Shown: piece by piece, positions 7,408 to 15,481 of the stretch | Position numbering within the stretch: position 1 is the first letter of the stretch | Layout: each line of letters starts with the position of its first letter | Assembly: GCA_963794615.1 (NCBI GenBank) | Contig: CAWCEP010000006.1 | Location: forward strand, 682,001 to 746,000 | DNA from: Chersky-840 sp963794615 | GTDB taxonomy: Bacteria > Actinomycetota > Acidimicrobiia > Acidimicrobiales > UBA8190 | DNA length: 64,000 nucleotides | Direction of reading: 5' to 3' | Made by a program: the position numbers and the translations under genes | Notes under the pieces: model-generated | Told to the model about the DNA's origin: nothing | The model's input: the letters and a program-made list of their open reading frames with translations, nothing else | Database searches by the model: none

Positions 7408-8205
7408 ATGTCGGATCAGTCGCCAGAGCCGGTGCGGAGCACCGGCACTCAACTTGATACAACAACGAAACTCGCTCGGGCTGTTTCAGGGCCGGGCTGG
7501 TGGCTCACCGTGTACCCGACGGCCGGCGAGGCTGGCGGAGTCTTCCGGTATTCCGGTCGCCGAGGCAAGGGTCGGTTAGACCCCTACGAGGAGGAGCCGG
7601 GCCGCTCACAGAGGGAGGCGGCACGCCGAGCCCGAGGACAGGTTCGCCGGTTCTGTGCCTCGAACCGGCTGAATCGTCTCGGGACCCTGACGTATCGGGG
7701 TGAGGGTTGTCACGATCCCTATGCCTTCCGTCGAGACGTCGCACTTTTCATTCGGCGTCTTCGGCAGGAGGTCGGTGTTGACCGGATGGCCTACCTGTGG
7801 GCGCCGGAGTGGCACCCGAAGGGCCACGGGTTGCACGGTCATTTTGCGGTTGGTCGCTACGTGCGCCGGGGGATCATCGACGAGGCATGGGGCCACGGGT
7901 TCGTCCACATCAAGCTGATTGGAGACTTGCGTGTCGGGTCAGGGGGGTGGGCCGAGGCACGACAGACCGGGCGGTACCTGGCTAAGTACGTGAGCAAGGC
8001 GCCGGCAGCGGGGTCGGGCTTGCATCGATACGAAGTGGCTCAGGGATTCCAGCCCAAGAAGATGACGGTGTGGGGCCGCTCGGTCGAGTCGGCGTTATCG
8101 AAGGCGTCAGGGATCTTCGGATGCAAGCCGGAGCACGTCTGGCAATCTGGGGACGAGGAGCGGTGGGAAGGTCCGCCGGCGGTGTGGGCGTCATGGCCCG
8201 GCTGA
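7408..8205 (+). CDS. HUH rolling-circle replication initiator (Rep)
   Basis: The 265-residue protein shows the HUH endonuclease order: motif 1 strand LGTLTYRG at about 91-98, a His-x-His pair in GLHGHFAV at 143-145, and the tyrosine motif RYLAKYVSK with Tyr190 and Tyr194. These enzymes nick the double-strand origin through a phosphotyrosine and start rolling-circle replication. The ATG at 7408 is chosen because GGAGGT lies eight bases upstream; similarity does not need the longer frame. The overlap with the 57-aa gene downstream suggests joint translation. Length is short compared with Streptomyces RepSA-type proteins, so it is a compact form. Confidence 0.75.
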   Translation: MSDQSPEPVRSTGTQLDTTTKLARAVSGPGWWLTVYPTAGEAGGVFRYSGRRGKGRLDPYEEEPGRSQREAARRARGQVRRFCASNRLNRLGTLTYRGEGCHDPYAFRRDVALFIRRLRQEVGVDRMAYLWAPEWHPKGHGLHGHFAVGRYVRRGIIDEAWGHGFVHIKLIGDLRVGSGGWAEARQTGRYLAKYVSKAPAAGSGLHRYEVAQGFQPKKMTVWGRSVESALSKASGIFGCKPEHVWQSGDEERWEGPPAVWASWPG

Positions 8206-8366
8206 CGGAACGACGGACGTTGGTGGAGATAGCCCAGGAGTGGGTGGAGGAGTCGTGTGCGGTCCAAGGGCTCGATGCCAAGCTGGTTGATCCCGACGTT
8301 GTGGAGAAGGTTGCAGTTCTGTTGTCGGCGGGTCGGGACTCGACTATCGCCGCCACACAGGCGTAA
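8193..8366 (+). CDS. 57-aa protein overlapping rep and recombinase genes
   Basis: The ATG at 8193 lies 11 bases inside the end of rep, and the 3' end overlaps the 3' end of the convergent recombinase by 23 bases. The product (MARLTERRTLVEIAQEW ... LSAGRDSTIAATQA) is helical and acidic. It lacks the helix-turn-helix of a normal excisionase, but its position between rep and int is where excision or replication helpers sit in small integrative plasmids. No function can be claimed. Confidence 0.5.
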   Translation: MARLTERRTLVEIAQEWVEESCAVQGLDAKLVDPDVVEKVAVLLSAGRDSTIAATQA

Positions 8367-9741
8367 AACGCTTGGGGTCGAATCGGTTCCTGCCTTTGAG
8401 CGCAGGGCTGGCGACGACGTGATCGATCACGGCGGCTACGACGGCCTGTTGGCGGGCGAGAGCCAGATGGCTCCACATCTTGCGCAGTGCCTCGCTGTTC
8501 CCGACGAATCCGTCGAGGGCACTCGTATAGGTCATGCGGCTGAGCTTCTTCTTGTTGGCTGTGACCCGTTCGTCGATGCGGCGTCGAGCCTTTAGCCATT
8601 CGGCCTTGCGAATCTCCCCGTCGGCAAAGAGCTCAGCGAGCTCGTCCAAACGGGCCTGATCGGCTGCCAAAGAGTCGGCGGTGGCGCTCGCTTCGTTGGT
8701 TTGTTTTGCTCGTTTGGTGAGTCGATTGGCGAGTGCCGGAGTATCGAGACGGTAGAGAACGGCTTCGACGATGAGAGATTCCAGATCGTCGGCAAGGGTC
8801 GAGATCCCTCCGCACCCGGTAAAGCCGGGACCCTTGGCACAAACATAGGCACGGCGGCCGTCCATCTTGGGGCGAGCAACGAGGGTGGCTCCGCACAGTG
8901 AGCAGCGGAGCATCCCGGCGAGCAGATAGCGACGTGGACTCCGGTTCGTGCGACGGCGGGGATCGCCGAGCACGGACCGGAGTCGGGCCGTATCGGCCGG
9001 CGTAATGATCCCCTGCCACTCGGCAGGGCCAACGATCTCACCCAGGTGCTGTCGCTGGCCACTGATGCGGCCAGACATGAGCATGCGTCGAAGGACGTGC
9101 GGCGTCCACGGCGCTCCGGTGACTGTGCTCAGGCCACGATCATCAAGGTCCCTGCACATCGAACGGAGACTGTCTCCGGAGAGGACCCGGCTCGCAAGTT
9201 CTTTGACGATGTGAGCCTCGTCCGGTCGGATGGTGAGCCGGTCTTCCTCGAACCCGTAGGGACGGTGTCCACCCCCCGACAGCTTGCCTTTCTCCGCCAG
9301 TTCTTCGTGCTTGCGGCGGATGCGTCGTGTGAGCTTGGCGCTCTCATTGGCAGCCACAGCGCCGAGGATACGGGCCTTGAGCTTGCCGTCGTCGGTTGAG
9401 AGATCCATATCTCCGCTGACGGTGGCGAGATCCTTGATCCCGGCGGCGTCGATGATCTCGAAGAACTCCTCAAGCTCCTTGGGCTGGCGGTGGAGCCGGT
9501 CGTCAGCCCAGACGATCACGGCGTCAAGGTCTCCGGTCTTGATGTCCTCGAGCATCTGGCGGTATTGAGGTCGGCGCTTGGCCCCAGAGGCGCTGATGTC
9601 GTTGTCTACGTATTCCCCGACCACGGTCCAGCATTTGCGAGCCGCCAGGGCACGGCAGTCGGCTAGCTGACGCTCCACGCCGAGGCGGGTGTCGTCCGGA
9701 TCCGACGAGATCCGGGCGTAAATGGCGGTCGCTCGTGCCAT
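8344..9741 (-). CDS. Large serine recombinase (integrase)
   Basis: The 465-residue protein begins with a resolvase catalytic domain, with IYARISSD containing catalytic Ser12 and VIVWADDRLHR as the conserved arginine region. A Recombinase domain follows (RPYGFEED, EAHIVKELASRV ... SMCRDLDDRG, residues 160-270), then a zinc ribbon (LRCSLCGATL ... CGG, about 295-330) and a coiled coil at about 345-420. Enzymes of this build integrate phages and integrative plasmids at short att sites with no need for long homology. The ATG at 9741 abuts an inverted repeat copy (9741-9763), as expected when attP lies next to int. The protein looks intact. Confidence 0.9.
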   Translation of the reverse strand: MARATAIYARISSDPDDTRLGVERQLADCRALAARKCWTVVGEYVDNDISASGAKRRPQYRQMLEDIKTGDLDAVIVWADDRLHRQPKELEEFFEIIDAAGIKDLATVSGDMDLSTDDGKLKARILGAVAANESAKLTRRIRRKHEELAEKGKLSGGGHRPYGFEEDRLTIRPDEAHIVKELASRVLSGDSLRSMCRDLDDRGLSTVTGAPWTPHVLRRMLMSGRISGQRQHLGEIVGPAEWQGIITPADTARLRSVLGDPRRRTNRSPRRYLLAGMLRCSLCGATLVARPKMDGRRAYVCAKGPGFTGCGGISTLADDLESLIVEAVLYRLDTPALANRLTKRAKQTNEASATADSLAADQARLDELAELFADGEIRKAEWLKARRRIDERVTANKKKLSRMTYTSALDGFVGNSEALRKMWSHLALARQQAVVAAVIDHVVASPALKGRNRFDPKRFTPVWRR

Positions 9742-9789
9742 CTAGAGACATTAGCGCACACTGAGCCACGCCAGGGACATGTCTCGTGA
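9741..9789. repeat. Diverged inverted and direct repeat copies at the right edge (copies D and E)
   Basis: Read on the minus strand, 9763-9741 gives CAGTGTGCGCT followed by AATGTCTCTAGA, matching 20 of 23 positions of copy C. Read on the plus strand, 9767-9789 gives CACGCCAG, GGAC and ATGTCTCGTGA, a shortened copy. The two halves form an interrupted inverted repeat (GAGACAT ... ATGTCTC). The site lies between the recombinase start codon and the GC-rich backbone, so it is the likely right junction or internal att site. Confidence 0.55.
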
Positions 9790-9811
9790 CGACCAGAAAT
9801 CCGTCAACGGT

Positions 9812-10682
9812 TTAGGCTCGACGGGCCTCCAACGCGTCGAGGAGATCATCGGGCACACGCAGATCGCCGCGCCCGGTCCCGACGAAGAGGCCGGGCTTGA
9901 ACGAGCCGTGGAAGTCCGAACCGCCTGTCGACACGAGCCCGGTGCGCTTGGCGATCCCTCGTAGCACAGCGCGCTGGTCGGGGGTGTAGGAGGAGTAGAC
10001 CGCCTCGATCCCGTCGAGACCACCGTCGGCCAGCTCGGCCACCAGCCGCTCGAGGTGCTGCGGGTTGAGCCCGGTCGAGAGGGGATGGGCGAGGACGGCC
10101 ACGCCCCCCGACTCGTGCGCCAGGCGGGCCACGTCGGGAGGGTCGAGCCGGGCCTTCGGGACGTAGCCGGGCCGGCCGTCGGCCAGGTAGCGGTCGAAGG
10201 CGTCGTCGATGTCCTCGACGGCACCCGCCTTCACCAGAGCCCGGGCGAAGTGGGGACGGCCCATGCCCCCTTCGTCACCCGCCTCGGCGAGGACGTCCTC
10301 GTAGGTGACCCCCGTCCCCAGCTCCTCGAGACGCGCCGCGAGCTCTCGGTTGCGCACCGCCCGATCCCCCCGGAGCTTGACGAGCTCGTTCTGGAGCGGG
10401 CCGTCCCCGGGCTCGACGAAGTACACGAGCACGTGGACCGAGCCGTCGATCCGGGGAGCCCCCGCCGCGCGGCGCCGGTTTCCGGCACGACACCTCGCAC
10501 CCCGGCACCAGGCGCACCCCGAGCCCGGCCGCCACCCGGCCCGCCTCGTCCAGGCCGGCCAGGCTGTCGTGGTCGGTGAGTGCGATCGCCGAGCAACCCG
10601 CCTCCGCCGCCAGCTCGACGACACGCCCCGGGGTCTCCGAGCCGTCGGACACCCGGGAGTGCGTGTGGAGGTCGATCACCAC
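9812..10682 (-). pseudogene. PHP-domain phosphoesterase, one-base frameshift
   Basis: The N-terminal frame (start ATG... at 10682) reads VIDLHTHSRVSDGSETP and ALTDHDSLAGLDEA, the metal-binding His and Asp motifs of PHP phosphoesterases of the TrpH/YciV (RNase AM) type, up to VRLVPGCEVSC. The remainder (VHVLVYFVEPGDGPL, GGVAVLAHP, GSDFHGSFKP) is in the next frame. The join falls in a run of five G on the coding strand (10459-10463), and removing one base gives one protein of about 289 residues with all metal ligands. The family cleaves nucleotide or short-oligonucleotide phosphates. Either a real frameshift or a homopolymer error. Confidence 0.75.
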
Positions 10683-10883
10683 CGGAGGCTATCCGGGCCT
10701 CGAGCCCGTCCGGCCGGCCAAACGGACCCTCCACGAGGGCCGATGCGTGCTCCAGGCACGATGCAGGGAACCGTCACGCCGATGTGGGAAGGTAGGCTCG
10801 TCAGTGCGGGGCGAGAGGATGCGCCGGGGGAACGGGACCCCCGTGAACGTCCGGCGCAGTGAGGGCAACGCGATGAGGGCCCA

Positions 10884-12408
10884 GTGAAAGAAGCCTGCGG
10901 TGTCTTCGGTGTGTACGCACCGGGCAAGGCCGTCGCGCAGCTGACCTTCGACGGCATGTTCGCCCTGCAGCACCGGGGCCAGGAGTCGGCCGGCATGGCG
11001 GTCAGCGACGGCGAGACCATCACCGTCGTGCGCGACATGGGCCTGGTCACCACCGTCTTCGACGAGCGCACCATCTCCTGCCTGCCCGGCGCGCTCGCCA
11101 TCGGCCACACCCGCTACTCGACCACCGGGGCGTCGGAGTGGCGCAACGCCCAGCCCGTGTTCCGGGCCGTGGGGCGGGCCGGCTTCGCGCTCGGCCACAA
11201 CGGCAACCTGACCAATACCGCCACCCTGGCGGAGCAGGCCGGCATGCTGCCCGGCGTGGTCGCCTCCGACAGCGATCTCGTGGCCGAGCTCCTGTCGCTG
11301 CGCTTCCCGGCCGCCACCCCGTGGGAGGCCGCCACCGGGTCGGAGGACAGCGACGGCGAGGGGGGCCTCGACGTCGCCGCCGGCATCGGTGCGGGGCTCG
11401 ACGCCCCTGACGACGCCCTGGAGGACGCCCTGCGCGAGGTCCTCCCCATGCTCGAGGGGGCCTTCTCCTTCGTGCTCGTCGACGCCACCCACCTGGTCGG
11501 TGTGCGTGACCCCGCCGGGCTGCGGCCGCTGTGCCTGGGTCGGCTGGGGCCCGCCGAGGCCCCCGAGGGCTGGGTGCTCGGGTCCGAGACCCCCGCCCTC
11601 GACATCGTGGGGGCGACCTTCGTGCGCGAGATCGAGCCCGGGGAGATGGTCGTCGTCGACGCCAAGGGGGTGCGCACCGAGCAGCTCTTCGCCGCCGATC
11701 GCGTCGACCCCCACCTGTGCATCTTCGAGTTCGTGTACTTCGCCCGGCCCGACAGTCGACTGTACGGGCGCGAGGTGCACAGCGCCCGGCGGCGGATGGG
11801 GGAGTTGCTGGCGTCCCAGGCCCCCGTCGAGGCCGACCTCGTCATGGGCGTGCCCGAGTCGGGTGTGCCCGCCGCCGAAGGCTACGCGCCGCGCCAGCGG
11901 GATCCCGCATGGCCAGGCGTTGGTGAAGAACCGGTACATCGGCCGCACGTTCATCACACCCGGGCAGGACGCCCGTGACGCCGGGGTGCGCCGCAAGCTC
12001 AATCCGCTGCGCGAGAACATCGTGGGCAGACGGATCATCGTCGTCGACGACTCCATCGTGCGGGGCACCACCCAGCGGGCCGTGGTACGCATGCTGCGCG
12101 AGGCCGGCGCGCTCGAGGTGCACCTGCGCATCTCGTCGCCGCCCCTGGCGTGGCCGTGCTTCTACGGCATCGACATCCCCGATCGCGACCAGCTCGCCGC
12201 CGCCCAGCACACCGTGCCCGAGATCGCCGAGTTCCTGAACGTCGACTCGCTCGAGTACCTGTCGCTCGACAACCTCGTGACCGCCATCGACGCCCCCGGC
12301 GCCGGGTTCTGCACGGCCTGTCTCACCGGGGAGTACCCGGTCCCGGTCCCGGTGCGCCTCGCCGCGGCGGGGGCGGGGCGGGACGAGCCCACACCCACCT
12401 CCGCCTGA
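10884..12408 (+). pseudogene. purF: Amidophosphoribosyltransferase PurF, one-base frameshift
   Basis: PurF makes phosphoribosylamine from PRPP and glutamine, the first step of purine synthesis. The N-terminal glutamine amidotransferase domain begins MKEACGVFG, with the nucleophile cysteine exposed after removal of four residues, and continues with QHRGQESAGM and GHTRYSTTG. The phosphoribosyltransferase domain contains VVDDSIVRGTT (PRPP loop), and the C-terminus has CTACLTGEYP. Frames change near 11883-11893: GVPAAEGYA is followed one base later by RASGIPHGQALVKNRY. The span is one base too long (508 codons plus one). Because purM and pyrE follow intact, a sequencing error is likely. Confidence 0.85.
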
Positions 12409-12417
12409 GGTGGGCCG

Positions 12418-13482
12418 GTGAGCCCGGAGCGCAAAGGCGCCACCTACGCCGGCGCCGGCGTCGACATCGCGGCCGGCGACACCGCCGTGGCCCGCATCCG
12501 TGACCTGGTGGCGTCCACGGCCCGGCCCGAGGTGCTCGGTGGCATCGGCGGCTTCGGGGGGAGCTTCGCCTTCGATCCCACCCGCTACCACCAGCCCGTG
12601 CTCGTGTCCTCCACCGACGGGGTGGGCACCAAGTCGTACGTGGCCGCCGCGGCCGGTCGCTACGACACCATCGGGATCGACCTCGTGGCCATGTGCGTCG
12701 ACGACATCGTGTGCGTGGGGGCGGAGCCGCTGTTCCTGCTCGACTACATCACGACGGGCAAGGTCGACCCCGACCAGATGGAGCAGCTCGTCGCCGGTGT
12801 GGCGGCCGGGTGCCGGGAGGCGGGCTGCGCCCTGCTCGGCGGCGAGATGGCGGAGCACCCCCATGCCCTCCCCCCCGGCGAATTCGACCTGGCCGGGTTC
12901 ACCGTGGGTGTGGTCGAACGCGACGCCATGTTGGGAGCCGAGCGGGTCGAGGTCGGTGACACCCTCGTCGGACTGCTGTCCCCCGGGCTGCGGTGCAACG
13001 GCTACACCCTGGCACGCCACGTCCTGCTCGAACGGGCCGGGCTCGGCCTCGACGACCCCGCCTGGGCCGGTGCCGACCACAGCGTGGCCGACGAGCTCCT
13101 GCGGCCGTCGGTGGTCTACGCCCCGGCCGTGCGCGCCGCCCTCGACGGCAACGCCGTGCATGCCATCGCCCACATCACCGGCGGCGGGCTGCCCGGCAAC
13201 CTCGAACGCGTGCTCCCTCCCGGTGCCGACGCCGTGGTCGACCGGGGGGCGTGGCCGGAGCCACCGGTGTTCGGTGAGATCCGCCGTCTCGGCGACGTCG
13301 ACGAGCAGGAGATGGCGCGTGTGTTCAACCTCGGCATCGGCATGGTGCTCGTCGTCGCCGCCGCCGCCGCCGCCGACGTGGTGGGCGACCTCGGTGCCGC
13401 CGGGCGCGACGCGGTGGTGATCGGTGTCGTGACCGAAGGCGCCGGGCGCGTCCAGCTCACCGGGACCGCACTGCGCCCGTGA
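12418..13482 (+). CDS. purM: Phosphoribosylformylglycinamidine cyclo-ligase (AIR synthetase)
   Basis: PurM closes the imidazole ring of AIR using ATP. The 354-residue protein has the family markers TYAGAGVDI near the start, SSTDGVGTKSYVA, CVDDIVCVGAEPLFLLDY, LLGGEMAEHP and HITGGGLPGNLERVLP. The length matches the usual 340-350 residues. GTG at 12418 lies nine bases after purF, so the two genes are one operon. A Val/Ala-rich stretch near residue 320 is normal C-terminal domain sequence. Confidence 0.95.
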   Translation: MSPERKGATYAGAGVDIAAGDTAVARIRDLVASTARPEVLGGIGGFGGSFAFDPTRYHQPVLVSSTDGVGTKSYVAAAAGRYDTIGIDLVAMCVDDIVCVGAEPLFLLDYITTGKVDPDQMEQLVAGVAAGCREAGCALLGGEMAEHPHALPPGEFDLAGFTVGVVERDAMLGAERVEVGDTLVGLLSPGLRCNGYTLARHVLLERAGLGLDDPAWAGADHSVADELLRPSVVYAPAVRAALDGNAVHAIAHITGGGLPGNLERVLPPGADAVVDRGAWPEPPVFGEIRRLGDVDEQEMARVFNLGIGMVLVVAAAAAADVVGDLGAAGRDAVVIGVVTEGAGRVQLTGTALRP

Positions 13483-13528
13483 CGCCCGGAACCGAGCCGC
13501 CCACGACGTCCGGCCACGGAGGGAACAC

Positions 13529-14077
13529 GTGACGCTCGAGGCACTGCGTCAGCACATTCTCGATCACTCGGTCAAGACCGGCGACTTCACCCTCAAGTCG
13601 GGACGCAAGTCGAAGTGGTTCATCGACTCGAAGCAGACGGTGTGCCGGCCCGACGGCATGCTGCTCGTCGCCGACGCCGTGCTCGACGCCATCCCCGCCG
13701 ATGCCACCGCCATCGGTGGGCTCACCATGGGCGCCGACCCCGTGGCCTTCATGGCGGCCGGGGTGGCCGCCACCCGGGGCCGGGCCCTGAAGGCGTTCAG
13801 CGTGCGCAAGGAGACCAAGGACCACGGTGCCGGTGGTCGCGTGGCCGGTGCGCTCGATGCCGGCGACAAGGTGGTCGTGACCGAGGACACCGTGTCGCGC
13901 GGCACCTCCCTGCTCGAAGCCGTCAATGTCGTGCGCGCCTGCGGGGCCGAGGTCGTGTTGGCGCTCGCCGTCGTCGACCGGGGCGGCACCGCCGAGGACC
14001 TGCTCGGGGCCGAAGGCGTCGCCTTCCGCGCCCTGCTCGGCGCGCCCGAGCTCGGCTTCGACTACGACGGGCCCTGA
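13529..14077 (+). CDS. pyrE: Orotate phosphoribosyltransferase
   Basis: PyrE makes orotidine monophosphate from orotate and PRPP in pyrimidine synthesis. The 182-residue protein has FTLKSGRKSKWFIDSK at the N-terminus, GLTMGADPVA, SVRKETKDHG with the catalytic lysine loop, and the PRPP motif VVVTEDTVSRGTSLLEAV. GTG at 13529 follows a GGAGGG ribosome-binding site. It is co-directional with purF-purM, with a 46-base gap. Confidence 0.95.
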   Translation: MTLEALRQHILDHSVKTGDFTLKSGRKSKWFIDSKQTVCRPDGMLLVADAVLDAIPADATAIGGLTMGADPVAFMAAGVAATRGRALKAFSVRKETKDHGAGGRVAGALDAGDKVVVTEDTVSRGTSLLEAVNVVRACGAEVVLALAVVDRGGTAEDLLGAEGVAFRALLGAPELGFDYDGP

Positions 14078-14143
14078 GTCGCGGACGCAACGACCCGACG
14101 GGGCGCATGATGGTCGCACGGTGACGCCGCGAATCGACCCATC

Positions 14144-15481
14144 GTGACGTGGCGTCTGCGCCTCGTGCTGGTGGCGGCGGTCGGCCTGGCCGTGCGGGTC
14201 GGCTACGTCTTCGCCTACCGACGCCACGTCACGCCCAGCGGCGACGCCTTCTACTACCACTACCAGGCCGACCTGCTGGCCACGGGCAAGGGGTTCATCG
14301 ACCCCTACTCGTTGTTCTGGGCCCAGCGGGTCGTCCCCGGCGCCACCCACCCTCCGCTGTGGACCCTGGTCCTGGCCCTGGCCGCGGTGATCGGCATCAA
14401 GACCTTCTTCGGGCAGCTCCTCTAGAGCTGCGTGATCGGCGCCGCCTCGGTGGTGGTGGTGGCCATGGCCGGGCGCGAGGTGGCCGGGCCGCGCGCCGGG
14501 CTCGTGGCGGCGGGTGTCGCCGCGCTGTACCCCGTCTTCCTCATCGACGACGGGTCGCTGCTGGCCGAGACGTTGGTGGTGCCCCTCGTGGCGCTCGTGG
14601 TGTGGGCCTTCTACCGGTTCTGGAAGCGGCCTTCGCTCCCGCGCGCCGCGCTGCTGGGCGCGTTGTGCGCCTTGAGCGCGTTGACCCGGTCCGAGCTCGT
14701 CCTCCTGGTCGTGTTCCTGGCCCTTCCGGCCGGGATCGTGGGCCGGGCCCGCTCGTGGCGCCGGCGCCTGGCCATGGGCGCGGTGGCGCTTGTCGGGGCC
14801 CTGGGTGTCTTCGCGCCGTGGTGGGCCTATACGGTGCCGCGCTTCAGTCATCCGGAACTGTTGTCGGACCAGCTCGGTGTGACCCTCGCCGCCGCCAACT
14901 GCGGCTCGACCTACGGCGGGAAGCTCCTCGGCTACTGGGACGAACGGTGCGAGGTCGCCATCCTCACCCCCAAGGCCAAGGACGCGTCGGAGCGCGACGA
15001 CGATCTGCGTCGCGACGCGCTGCGGTACGTGGCGCACCACGCCGGACGCGTGCCGGTGGTGGTGGCGGCCCGCGTGGGGCGGGCTCTGGGTGCGTTCCGC
15101 CCCGGGCAGGAGATCGACTTCGAATGGTTGATCCTGGGGCGGCCCCAGCTTCCCGCCATCATCGGCCTGGGCTGCTACTACCTTCTCGTCGTGCTGGGCG
15201 TGGCCGGGGCCGTGGTCCTGCGGGGCCGGCGGTTGCCGCTCCTACCCTTCGCCGTGATCCTGGGTGAGGTCGTCGTCGTGAGCGCGGCCATCTTCGGCCA
15301 GACCCGTTACCGGACCCCGCTCGACGTGGTGCTCGTGATCCTGGCCGCAGTGGCGGTCGACCGCTTCTTCGACCTCCGGTCCCTGCGCTGGCGCCCCGCC
15401 GGCGCAGAGGGAGAGGGTGTGGTGGCTCCCCGGTCCGGCGTCCGCCGGGGTGCGCACGCCATCACGACACGAGATCCGTGA
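14144..15481 (+). pseudogene. Membrane glycosyltransferase (GT39/ArnT-like), in-frame amber codon
   Basis: The frame begins at a GTG (MTWRLRLVLVAAVGLAVRVGY) with a first membrane helix, then SGDAFYYHYQADLLATGKGF, the acidic first loop typical of dolichyl/undecaprenyl-phosphate-sugar glycosyltransferases, and continues through about ten helices to 15481. A single TAG at 14423-14425 interrupts it in the same frame between GQLL and SCVIGAASV; a Trp codon (TGG) one base different would fit. Translation could restart at the GTG at 14432, but that would lose the catalytic loop. The 3' end overlaps the convergent reductase by 20 bases. Confidence 0.65.

Larger units (their letters stand above)
5125..9789. 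mobile_element. Putative serine-recombinase integrative element with Rep and protease cargo
   Basis: The stretch contains, in order, a left repeat, three overlapping cargo genes, a hairpin-rich non-coding segment, an HUH Rep gene, a 57-aa gene, a convergent large serine recombinase and right-hand repeats. Rep plus recombinase is the minimal core of actinobacterial integrative plasmids. The cargo genes are more AT-rich than the backbone to the right. Boundaries are inferred from repeat copies at 5125-5152 and 9741-9789; the exact att core is not resolved, because the two outer copies share only CACGCCAG and ATGTCTC with different spacing. No conjugation gene is present, so it would have to be mobilised by another element or be immobile. 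Confidence 0.55.

Noticed and set aside
14432..15481. Separate short glycosyltransferase gene starting after the TAG
   Set aside because: It would lack the first helix and acidic catalytic loop that lie upstream in the same frame, so one interrupted gene is the better reading.
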